The position numbers and the translations under genes were made by a program. Below, piece by piece: positions 10,092 to 19,372 of a DNA stretch of 25,000 bases; positions within the stretch are counted from its first letter, which is position 1, and each line of letters begins with the position of its first letter. The notes beneath the pieces are model-generated. The model did no database searches and had not been told where the DNA came from. It was given only the letters and a program-made list of their open reading frames with translations. This stretch comes from Cristatella mucedo (taxonomy: Eukaryota > Bryozoa > Phylactolaemata > Cristatellidae), in contig WPIO01000114.1 of assembly GCA_009760855.2 (NCBI GenBank), positions 795,001 through 820,000 on the forward strand, in the 5' to 3' direction.

Positions 10092-10615
10092 TTACAGCCA
10101 ACCGATCCTAGCCTAGTCATTCCCAAGTGTGAGGCTTGGCTACAAGACTTTTCTCGTCTAATAGATGAAGCTGTTGTGCCACCATCACCATGTATTCAGA
10201 ACTTAAGGGGTTGCCTTTGATAACTGCCTTAATTTTGAAAGCTTCATTAAGAAGGCTGCCTCCACAGCTAGCCCTCACGTCCTATCCAAACCTAAGATTA
10301 GGGATTATGTCTACGGCTGTTAGTAGAAAAACTGTAATTAGTTCTGTGGTTTTGTCCCGGCTTCATCACTGCAATCCCACTTTAGCTGGGCTGCCAAAAA
10401 AGCTTTGAGGGCGCTATAGCTGGTCCTGTATGTGGCTGCAAGGCTGGTTAAAAATTCTCAGTCGTTTAACAACGTGTCTCCTTTACTCAAGAAGCTTCGA
10501 TGACTTCCGGTTGATCGACAAATACAGAGAAAATTTCTTACATCAACCTGCAAGGCCCACCATGGCTTGGCTCCTGCATGCCTTCATAGCTGAACTGCTG
10601 CACTGGCTGATGTAA
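10092..10615 (+). mobile_element. L2-type family B internal fragment (B3)
   Basis: The plus strand aligns with the thumb and C-terminal region of family B. It starts near the block gtgtgaggcttggctacaag (10128-10147) and passes through the 'VLSRLHHCN.TLAGLPKK' block (10352-10406, read as VVLSRLHHCNPTLAGLPKKL). It ends near HAFIAELLHW just before 10612. It matches the reverse complement of about 7000-7400 almost base for base over some 400 bp, including differences not shared with the B copy at 22281-23573. Both ends are truncated: there is no tail, and the sequence diverges after about 10615. Several frameshifts and stops are present. It lies head to head with the A copy that ends at 10089. 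Confidence 0.85.
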
Positions 10616-13021
10616 CAGTCTTTTTATATAGAGGCAGAGGAGCCTTGAATGCTATCGCCACCGCTTGCACAGGCGATAAACAATCATCCACCTCAGAATT
10701 CAAACCCAAGACCTTGGGACCGAAAGTCATGAAAAGCAATTACTTTGTCACTTGTTTGCTACTCAGGTGCTGATCAATTGTTCCTGCTACATTGTTGGCC
10801 AATGAGCACCGCCGCGATGGAGCCTTGCCATTGCTTTGGGGCCTTTTGGTTACTTATCGGTTTGCCGAGTGGTGAGTGGGATGTTGCACAAGAATGCACT
10901 TACAGTAACATATAAAGGCGGTTTCAGAAACCCCACCACCTGGTACCTGTCTGCACCTAAAGACTGATACACCCACCCGCCCACCCCGGACTTACCTTGC
11001 GGCAGCTTTCATAGTCAATATCGATCATCGAGCGAATCACTCAGATGCTCAGATCACACGTCAGCGGCTCATGCATAAAGCTCAGCCAACGTCGCCAGGG
11101 CGCTGGCGTTCCAGTCAAACGACTTTGCATGCGTTAGCGGAACTGATGAGTAATTTGAAATACATTTGGGGGGGGGCGGCAGTGCCCGTGTGTCAGCGGA
11201 TGCACCTACTGAGGACCTGCTGCACTTTTGTAAGCCAAGTGTCGAGAGAGAGAGCTACAGAGAGACGAGTGGGTGGAGTCAGAAGGAAAGATACACTTTA
11301 GGCCTCCTGATAGGGTAAAATTGAGTTGTTCCAATCGCGGTTGCTGCCCGCTGAAACTCGAGTCTGGCCGTTTTGTGTGTAGTGGCTTAGCCTTGTGTGG
11401 CGCTCCTGCACTCCCCCATCATCCGTGCCTCATCATCCTTTCTGCCCTCCAGTGACTCTAATCGGCTTTGCAGTGACACCTCGCAGCTAATCCATGCACA
11501 CGGGGCCCGAGTCTCCTTCGGTAGATGCCACGTTGCAATGTAAGCTCCAGTGAAACTACCCACGCTTTCCCCGTTTTGCGGCAAGGAAGTTGAAATTTCG
11601 TAACTCTACTGCTGCATTTAGGATCCAGCTGTCAGTGCCGACGAGTTTAGATTAATTTAAAGTACATCATGCTTGCCCAGCCAAACAATACAACCTGAAA
11701 AGAAATACTTCTTTATTTACAAACTGCATAATGAGAAGGCTAAATGTGAAATATGCAATCTGCAAGCCAAGTAAAACCTCGGCAAGCATGGCCAAAGATA
11801 ATTTGCAGTGATTCGCTGTTCACATTAATGCGATGCAATTCTATTAAACAGATGCAGGCCTTTTGAAAGATAACAGGCTCTATCGAGATCATACTACTAT
11901 TGCAGTAGCTTTGTGCAATAAAAGGCTATGCAACCACAGAAGCGACGATGAGGTTAATGTAATCACTACATTGTTGAGAGCTATTTTGTATTGTTCTGTA
12001 ACGTAAAGAGTTCCGGCATTTTGGCTGAGGTAGCGTTCAGCGAATGGCAGATCTGGCCTTACGTTGTAATCCTAGGTACCCCTAGGCTTTCTCCTTGAAA
12101 CCTATGCCGCAACATACCCTTTAGCACCCAGCTGGTAGGTTTTAGGTGTACGTTGTACGACCTATGCTTTGACTACTGTAGCCATGCAGTGCAGTGAACT
12201 CTTGAATTTCTATCTCATTACGAATCTTTGACATTCGTCCTTGAAAGGAAGAACAATTTTCTTTTCAAATTGAGTGGTGAGAGAACCTACTCAGTCGTTT
12301 TTGGGTTAAACCAAAGTGCTGCAGACGTCGGAAAGGTTAATAATAAGTAACGGCCAGCATCTATACTCTAGTATATACTGCACAGCTCTGCTTTCTTGTT
12401 CCAAAGCGATCATTCACTTGAAGACCACGCGGACCTTTTATATTCAGGCTAGCTACTTTCAGTTACATTGTAGCCCTGCTCACCTTCGGGTCTGGTCATT
12501 TAATGGCTCAACAGAGCTCGTCAATGTATAACGACTAGGCTTGTGTGAGTAGCTATTCAACAATATTATAATTAATGAGACTTTGTTATATCATCTCAAG
12601 GAAACTCATATTTAAGTGAAGCACGCTCATCTTTGAATCTTCGATGAGCAAGAGTTGATGGTAATAAATATATCATGCATAGGCAAGTTTCAAAAGCATG
12701 CAAGAAGACATGTACTCGCGACCGCTGGTTAATAAGACCTCTACTTTGTAAACATAAACTAAACCATGTGCTGTTAAGCATTGTAAACATGAAAGAAAAC
12801 ATACATATTCAGTGGAGCATTACCCAAGAGGTAATAGTTCACGGCTCTTAGTCTGGAAGTGCCTAGTTTTGTAACCAATCACATTAACAGTGCATTTTAC
12901 TCTGGGAGGGAAAAGGCGGCGAGGAGTTACTACGTATAACTTTTTTGAAATGTTATCAACATTTCAAAGTCTCATCTTGTCAGTCGGTAGTATATTCCAG
13001 GCTTCTGAAGGGTTTTATCTG
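10616..13021. other. No recognisable gene over 2.4 kb
   Basis: I found no frame with a recognisable domain and no alignable A or B sequence. About 10960-11570 is somewhat GC-rich, with a run of 9 G at 11168-11176 and a purine-rich GA stretch near 11240-11270. About 11640-13020 is AT-rich. Frames of 60-76 codons here are at chance length. Confidence 0.5.
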
Positions 13022-13023
13022 AA

Positions 13024-13530
13024 GAATAATAATATAATAATAACAATGCACTTGATAAAGCGCCCTCAGAGAACTTAATCTGTTTCTAGGCGCTTTACAT
13101 TTGCTGCAAAGTGAAATGCAATTGAATGGTAAGTAAAATCATGCTTAAGAAACAAACAAAATGAATAATATGGTTAGGGGTGACATGCACGGGATCAGCA
13201 TGCAAATGTGGTTAGTGGCAGCATGCACAGTGTCAGCACGCATAAGCACATCAAGGACGAATCACAGGGACCCACTAAATGCTGTCTTAAATAGGTGTGT
13301 TTTTAAGTTCCTTTTAAATATGGTCAGGTCAGGGGATGTTCAGACGCAGGTTGGGAAGGAGTTCCAGGCTTTAGGAGCATATGAACTAAATGCACGGTCT
13401 TGCAAGGATTTGAGGTTTGTACGAGGTATTTGTAGACTCTTGGATTCCGAAAAGCGGGTGGTACGATGCTTGGCCTGATGGGCTAGTATATCTGTGAGAT
13501 AGGCTGGAGCCATAGAATGAAGGAGACTCG
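13024..13530 (-). mobile_element. L2-type family A, 3' end and C-terminus (A3, proximal part)
   Basis: An AAT-type tail at 13024-13047 is followed by the canonical A 3' end (gcacttgataaagcgccctc). Then come the 3' UTR and the C-terminal coding region, closely matching 8958-9430 and 19410-19880 by eye. Near 13530 the similarity to A stops abruptly, after the 'gaatgaagg' shared with 9422-9430, and a more diverged L2 relative takes over. The plus-strand frame at 13161-13478 is antisense to this element. Confidence 0.88.
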
Positions 13531-14512
13531 GTCTCTCAGGGATTTGAAGTCAAATAGGGGCGTGAACATTCGATCAGAGTCAAACTAGCAAGTGGTGCTT
13601 CGGAAAGCTCTATCCATACATAATTCGGAGAGTAAAGCTGACGATAAGAACATGCGAACCTAGAAGTTAGTGACCGAATTTTAAAGTTGATGCGCTGTTC
13701 GACAAACGGCTAGTGAAGGCTGGTTAGCCAGATTTACCCTGATTGGTGGGTTGCCAGTGCAGCTCGGTGAGAAGTGGTGTAATTTTTCAGTTACGAAATT
13801 GATGACGGATAAGCCGAGCTACCGAGTTTCGCACCAACTGTTAGCCTCTTATTGCACAATCGTGAGACCAACGTAATTACGCGGAGCTGTGCAATTCTAG
13901 TCGTGCACGGACCTGTGTGTGACCAAGCTTGGCTGTTGCGTTCTTATCTTAACGAGTCCGAACTTTAGAAATGGCGATAAGCTGCAAGTAGGCCGACCTG
14001 ACAGTGGAGGCAACATGCTCATCATATGAATGAGCATTAATAAGAGGAAGCGTAGACTCCGCGAAGATTCCACATTGTACTCGGCGATTGATCAATGATT
14101 TGGAAGGTCAGTCTTGCCATGTTTTGAATAATAATTGGTTTGCTGGCAAAAACTTGGTTTCACCTTCGTTTAACTTAAAAACGCTTGATCTGATCAAAGA
14201 TCAGACGTGAGCCGTAGAGGCTTTACCGGAGTTTAGCAGTTTTAAGATATGTTGGAAGGCCAAGAGAGATCGCAGCATTTGTACAACTCCCCGTTACTTG
14301 CATAAGATTTAAAGCCCAGATTAGGTGTGGCAATTATATCGGCGAGGAGAGCGAAAATTTTGAAAGACATACACATAAAATAGTTCCTTGGCCCTATGCA
14401 AATATCAAAGGCTCATTTTATGAGTTGTTCGAAACCCGTTCATCTACTCTCTCAATTATTCACTGAAAAGACTTAAAATCCAGCGTAACACAAGGCTTGC
14501 GATGCCTAGGTT
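13531..14512 (-). mobile_element. Diverged L2 relative of family A (A'), internal fragment inside A3
   Basis: Minus-strand blocks occur in L2 ORF2 order but differ from A in sequence. Near 14360-14320 a frame reads ALLADIIATPNLGF. The active-site block carries YASN in place of YADD at 14304-14293. FLKLNEGETKFL follows at about 14175-14140. Then comes a thumb segment aligning with 9500-9760, around 13750-13860 (gcaccaactgttagcctctt). The end is a C-terminal stretch like YSPNYVWIELSE near 13640-13600. There is no tail and no 3' UTR. Both active-site aspartates are lost, so it is catalytically dead. It may be an insertion, or the middle of a recombinant copy. Confidence 0.65.
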
Positions 14513-14654
14513 CGACAGCAAAGGGATCAAAGCAAGGGTACTACTGAGTGTCATCCACATAGAAGTGAAAGCCTAGATTGTGCTTGGTAATCAAATCATC
14601 GGCCAGAGGAAGAATACAAACCTCGAAAAGAACGGGACCCAGCGCGGAGCTGAA
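14513..14654 (-). mobile_element. Family A RT fragment (A3, distal part)
   Basis: Read on the minus strand, the frame from about 14651 gives [19 protein letters not shown] and [12 protein letters not shown] (YVDD at 14561-14550), then a stop. It aligns with 9987-10089 and 20448-20573 and is closer to A than to the adjacent A' segment. The A sequence that should lie between this and 13530 (equivalent to about 9440-9985) is missing and replaced by A'. It ends at about 14654, immediately before family B. Confidence 0.8.
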
Positions 14655-14675
14655 AAAAGGGAATCACAATAAGAA

Positions 14676-14760
14676 TGGAATTAAAATAATTAAGCCGAGA
14701 TAGAACAAAGGAGCTCGGTAAATATTTTGAAAGCCAATTTGAAAGACAGCTCCTAATTTT
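14676..14760 (-). mobile_element. Inverted 5' segment of family B copy B4
   Basis: About 85 bp read in B minus orientation (aataattaagccgagataga at 14686-14705, and agacagctcctaatttt at its right end). This aligns with 22922-23004 of the B copy at 22281-23573. The plus-strand B sequence that follows begins at the element position immediately next to the left end of this segment. That is the structure left by a 5' inversion (twin priming) during one insertion. Confidence 0.75.
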
Positions 14761-14762
14761 GT

Positions 14763-15290
14763 TCCTTTGGCTGGGCTACCAAAGAAAGCAACTAGGCCAC
14801 TGCAGCTGATAATGAATATGGCTGCAAGGGTCGTCTTCAAGTCCCAGAGGTTTGAGAACGTGTCTCCTTTGCTAAGAGAGCTAGGATGGATTCCGGTTGA
14901 GCAATTAATACAGAAAAAAGTTCCTGTGCTGAGGCACAAGGCCTGCCAAGGCTTGGCTGCTTCGTACCTACCTAAACTACTCCACCAGTTTCAGCCTCTG
15001 CGTGCCCTCAGGTCCTGTATGGAAAATAAATTAGCTGTTCCATTCCTTCGCTTAAAGACCGTTGGCGACAGAAGCTTAAGCTCTGCAGGTCCAAGGCTGT
15101 GGAACTCGCTTCGGCGATTCTTACGCAACGACAGCTACTCGCCTGCTGCTGACTATAGCTCATTCTTTTCAGCGGTCTTTAGCTGCTGCTACTTCCATGG
15201 TACTCACTACCTCAACTGCTTTACTGACTCTGCTATGCTTCCCATTTTCTCTTTGCTGCGTAAGACGAAGTCTGTTGGCTACCGAATGAG
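14763..15290 (+). mobile_element. L2-type family B, C-terminal half (B4), longest unbroken B frame
   Basis: The plus-strand frame runs open from 14767 to 15462 (231 codons). The first 175 or so codons match family B: AGLPKKATRPLQL, MAARVVFKSQRFENVSPLL, LGWIPVEQLIQKKV, LLHQFQPLRALRSC, RLWNSLRRFLRNDSYSP, ending TKSVG near 15288. This is the C-terminal domain after the RT. In the B copy at 22410 the ORF stops right after TKSVG (codon TAG). Here that codon reads TAC, and the frame runs on into sequence that does not match the B 3' UTR, so the copy is 3'-truncated at about 15290. The last 57 codons or so are therefore flanking DNA. Its 5' part is the short inverted segment just upstream. Confidence 0.88.
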
Positions 15291-17921
15291 TTATGCAGCC
15301 AAAAGATCGCCAAACTGTTTTGCAATCACTAAGGGCTGCTGGCGAAGCAGTCATGGCGGATGGCTCGGGCGTGGGAGCACATGCAGGAACGGCGGAGGGC
15401 ATGTGCCGGTACTTGCCGGAAAAAACTTAGTCGAAGCCAGTGCTAGACTAGGCAGTGGGTGAACACGTTAGCCCATGTCAACGGTACGGCTCACACACGA
15501 AGCGAGCGCTTGTTTTCAATAATGATTTGATTTCTTACTCGCTATAGACTAAGCGAAAACACGAATATTAGACAGGTTTTTAGCTTTAAGCAGTTTTTGT
15601 CAGCTTGACCCTATGGGTCAGAACTTCATCAGTCGTACAATTCCGCACCGGTGAGAGCGATTGAGTCCAGCTTGGTGAGCCTGAAGCTGAGAACTTTCAC
15701 ACCACGCCCACATTCGCCACGATTAGCTGCTACTAGTAAGTGAAAAACTATGCGGCTGAGCTTATCTGCCCCGACAGTTCAATCTGCCGTGTTTCATCTC
15801 TTCAACAATGACTTCAGCATTGGCTCCCCTATTGAACGGCCTACTGACATCAAGCGTCTGTCACTTACTTTGAAGTCCCCTTCAATCTCTCACCTATCGC
15901 CAGGCGATAATAAATTCGCTCTTGCCGTGCTTTAAAGTAGCTTAAAATTGACATTTAAGTGCTTCAACAGCCTCATTTGCACAGTGGCTGAAGAACCTTG
16001 CCGGCGACTACTGCCACTTGTAACGTTCAATAAGGCATCGTCTGATACAGGGCCGCTCAAACCGACGATCATTCGTCAGGCATTGTTAGCACTATATACT
16101 TAGGCTAATATTCAGGGAATTCGCCTCGTAAAACAAGCTCCTATGAATAATTTATTTCGCTTAGCTTTGGCTCTAATCAATCTCTAATATTTTTTGTTAC
16201 CGAGCCACCGGCTCGTAGACTCTAGCCCGGAACTCACTACCGACTGACGTCATAAAACCTGCTAACTTATAGCCATAAAAAAGAAGCTAAACTCTGTGCA
16301 CCATTTTCTTCATCTACAGGAATTGCCATCCATGATCTTATACACGCTGGAACTTGTTTTTAGCTTATTCGATTGACAAGTTACCTTTTCAGCATATGCA
16401 AACTGCAGGGAAGATATTTTGCCACCATCTGGCAAAGGTTTTATTGTTTCTTTATGTTTATTAAAATCCTTTGCAATCCCAATACAAGCAGGTGAGTAAC
16501 TCAATCAAATGCTTCAAAGCTTGAGCATACTGCTAGCAAGTGCATTATGAGGGTGAGTAGAGTTCGAGTATTCGGCTGAGCGATGGCTGAGCATGGGCAG
16601 CGAGATAATAGCAATGAGTCCAAATGGCAGGCGATGATACTGAAGATCCTTCCAAGATTAACTTATTGGTCGCTCTCAGACAAAATGTGTGTGGTTCGAG
16701 GGGGCTAGAGCCGACAGTGGAAAGAGAACACATAATAGAGCCGAGAACCTCAGAACTTTTAAATTGCCGCTTAGGTTTTCAACACTGCTTCGACGAGTCA
16801 GATCACCGGGGAAGAAACCTTCCATAGCGTAGCAGCTTAAACGACAGGTACCGCAGACGCATTCCAAATAATTAAGGGTAGGGGACACGACAAAATGCCT
16901 TAGGTTGTAGTTACTGTGCATTACCAATGGGCGAAAGAAATAAGTACCCACAAATTAATATTCTACGACTATTCGATGTGGGTGGCTCGAATAATTTTCT
17001 ACTATCGTCACTCTTTTCGGCTATTCAAGAAACTGAGTTGCAAGACAAGTTCGGATCCTGATTTTATCTGCTGAAGACGTTTAACCGAACTTGATAACAA
17101 TCCTCTTGCAATTGTGGAATCGGCTGCAGTTATATCATACAATCTTACGTATAAACAATGACTTTGCCTTCACACAGTGTTTCGATTGCTGCCTTTTTTT
17201 TTAGCAATTTCCACGGGCATTGGCTCTGGTCTTGATCTTGACCAATTAGTAGGCAATATTTTGCCTCGATGACTCGTCTCAGACAAAAGTACTTGTGTGG
17301 CTGCATATCTTAGCTTAAGAGTGCACACATAAATTAAACTTACGCCTAGTCAGTGCATGCACACCGATAACTTACCAAGCGATTGAATTCTCAGGCTTAC
17401 ATGAGAACTTAATCCCACTGACATGGCTCAATGAAGACGGCACAACATGCAGATTTATTAGCGGACCTGATGATCATAATGACACACAATGTGCAAATGC
17501 AAATGAGATGTCCCCGCGTTGTCTAGGACATATAATAATAACTCAGATGCTTTCCGAGACTGGTTGCCCGCTTTAGCATGTAGGTTGGCTCGCTATCTAA
17601 AAGATGCCCATGAAGCTTCGCCTGCCTTCTGCTTCGTCCGGTAGCCTTCTCAAACGGTATCTGGAATTTTGTTCGAGAATGCTCGATCTGCCACCATTCA
17701 CGAGCGTTACTCGCTGGAGGTAAGCTCTAGAGGTCAAAGGTTAACCGTAACTGCTCACCCAAGGCCGTTGCCTATGCTATTACTGTTACTTTTTATTATG
17801 GGGAAGCTTCCCCTGTGATGGTGCAGCTCTCTCTGCTTTGAGGAGAAAAGCATTTTTTGTGTCTCATTAGCTAGTTAATCTCTGTTTCATTAGGCACTTT
17901 GTCTGTTTCTTGGAATTTGTT
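15291..17921. other. Largely unrecognised 2.6 kb; one weak candidate exon
   Basis: About 15330-15470 is GC-rich and belongs to no family I can identify. The rest is mixed sequence with frames of chance length. The only notable structure is a 99-bp interval at 16393-16491 bounded by good splice-site consensus, entered separately. Confidence 0.45.
16393..16491 (+). other. Weak candidate internal exon (99 bp)
   Basis: On the plus strand the interval follows a pyrimidine-rich acceptor (ttaccttttcag, ending at 16392). It is followed by a textbook donor (CAG before gtgagt, with the gt at 16492-16493). Its length is 99, a multiple of three, and two of the three plus frames are open throughout. One of them reads NCREDILPPSGKGF in part. 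I do not recognise either product. A second acceptor-like site (ttttcttcatctacag) ends at 16319. Such sites also occur by chance, and the minus strand has an open frame here too (16504-16310). Confidence 0.2.
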
Positions 17922-18190
17922 GATAATAATCATAATAATAATGCACTTGTATTACGTCCCCAGACAACTTAATCGCTTTATATCCACTTTACATATGCAG
18001 CAAAGGAAGTGTGTTCAAATGGTTAGTGGTAGCATGCTCAATCAAAACAAGCATAACATGGTTAGAGGTGACATGCACAAGGTCAGCATGAATATAGGGT
18101 TAGTGGCAGCATGGACAGTGTCGGCACGTGTAAACACATGAAGGACGAGTCACATAAACTTACTGAATGCTGTGATAAATATATGCGCTA
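17922..18190 (-). mobile_element. L2-type family A, 3' UTR fragment (A4)
   Basis: The tail at 17922-17942 (gataataatcataataataa) is followed by gcacttgtattacgtcccca and the A 3' UTR. This includes both GTCAGCA blocks (about 18080 and 18118) and the start of the C-terminal region (ctgaatgctgtgataaata at about 18162-18180). It is more diverged than the copies at 13024 and 8935. It is 5'-truncated at about 18190, so only about 270 bp are present. The plus-strand frame 17899-18141 is antisense. Confidence 0.85.
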
Positions 18191-18642
18191 CCGCTCAGTC
18201 GGTGGGTTTGTTTGTGGCCCTCTGCTCACCTTTCTCCTCTATTATTCAATTTTTTTTCTCTCGATACTTGACAAGCCAGTTCCGGATGAAGTGTCGAGAT
18301 AACCATCGATCTGGTCGCGAACGCACGGCAAGCATTCATGAGCCTAGTATAGCGAGAGCTATTTTCTTCACCGCATGGTCAGACATTGCCGATCTCTATC
18401 GTCACTGACTGGCTTCACAGATGGATGGCGGCGACCACTTTGCCTGAACGGCTAGTCTGTGCAATCAATCGCATTCCACCGGTATCAAAAGGTTCTCGCG
18501 GAGCGGAAAGAGCTGCCAGAAGGCAGCCCACGCCACTAGCCCTCAGCCGATCGAGCAGCGGCAAACTAGCCGTTTCCGGTGATACGAGGCCGATGCTCCG
18601 TTCGGTTCCCAGTGCTTCTAGCCACAAGCGAAGGCACCCGTC
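18191..18642. other. Unrecognised; CpG-rich patch at 18390-18640
   Basis: Both strands are open across the CpG-rich part, for example minus 18660-18415 (81 codons) and plus 18386-18697 (103 codons). Neither product is recognisable, and high GC content alone lengthens chance frames. Confidence 0.4.
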
Positions 18643-18690
18643 GCACCCATCACCCATCACCCATCACCGAATCATCACCCATCGCCGCAC
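18643..18690. repeat. ATCACCC heptamer minisatellite
   Basis: Several tandem copies of catcaccc/catcacc with interruptions (cacccatcacccatcaccc, a gaatcatcaccc variant, then catcgcc), read directly from the sequence. Confidence 0.9.
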
Positions 18691-18930
18691 AGAATGACCA
18701 CAGTTTAATGACAAGCTCGTTGCTACCAGCATATGCTGCGGGCCTTGCTATCGTGCTTCTGCCCCACACTAAGACTTTCACATGATAGGCTCTATTTCAG
18801 AACGAGAAAAGTCACAGTTTTGCGGGAGTTTCCCTGAAAACTGTGATGAAAGCATCAGTTCTACTATTCTTGAGAAGTCAGCGAGCATCAAATCACCTGC
18901 AATCAATTAATGTTTTCGAAACAAAAGCTG

Positions 18931-18935
18931 CTCTC

Positions 18936-19006
<71 letters not shown>

Positions 19007-19188
19007 CTATCACGTTATCGCTCTCTCTCATTATCTCCCTCCCCCTCGCTTTATCTCTCTCACTCTCTCTCTCCTCTCCCTCTCTCTGCCTCTACATCTA
19101 CCTCTACCACGTCATCCGCTTGTCTCTCTTTACCCCTGTCTCTCTCTCTCTCACTCTCCCCCTCTTGCTCTCCCTCTTTTCTCTTTTA
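18931..19188. repeat. Long CT (polypyrimidine) tract with perfect (CT)n core
   Basis: The plus strand is almost pure pyrimidine from 18931. The perfect CT core ends at 19003, and interrupted CT/CCT continues to about 19188. The two long plus frames here (18843-19283 and 18910-19233) are Leu-Ser low-complexity artefacts of the repeat. Such tracts can adopt triplex (H-DNA) structure and are length-polymorphic; neither can be shown here. Confidence 0.97.
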
Positions 19189-19372
19189 AATCCAAGATTG
19201 CTTCTGTATATCACCAAAAATATGAGTTCCTAAATATAATGAGATATTTGAACTCCAGAAGTTACTCGAGCGATAGACTTTAAATTAAAATAACGCTGTG
19301 ATCATAAGAAAAATACTTCATTGCTCTTAAGCGATTTTTATTAGCTGGGGATAGAGCAATTAAGGGATACCT
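19189..19372. other. Short AT-rich spacer
   Basis: AT-rich DNA between the CT tract and the tail of the next retrotransposon. I see no feature in it. Confidence 0.5.

Noticed and set aside
16310-16504. 64-codon minus-strand frame with a gtaactt donor-like site
   Set aside because: It has no convincing acceptor upstream and no recognisable product. The plus-strand splice signals at the same place are better, though also unproven.
18415-18660. 81-codon minus-strand frame in CpG-rich DNA as a possible exon
   Set aside because: The upstream side is the minisatellite, with no acceptor. A gtgaag near 18413 is a poor donor. High GC content explains the open frame.
18843-19283. 146- and 107-codon plus-strand frames rich in Leu and Ser
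   Set aside because: They are translations of the CT microsatellite and its flanks.
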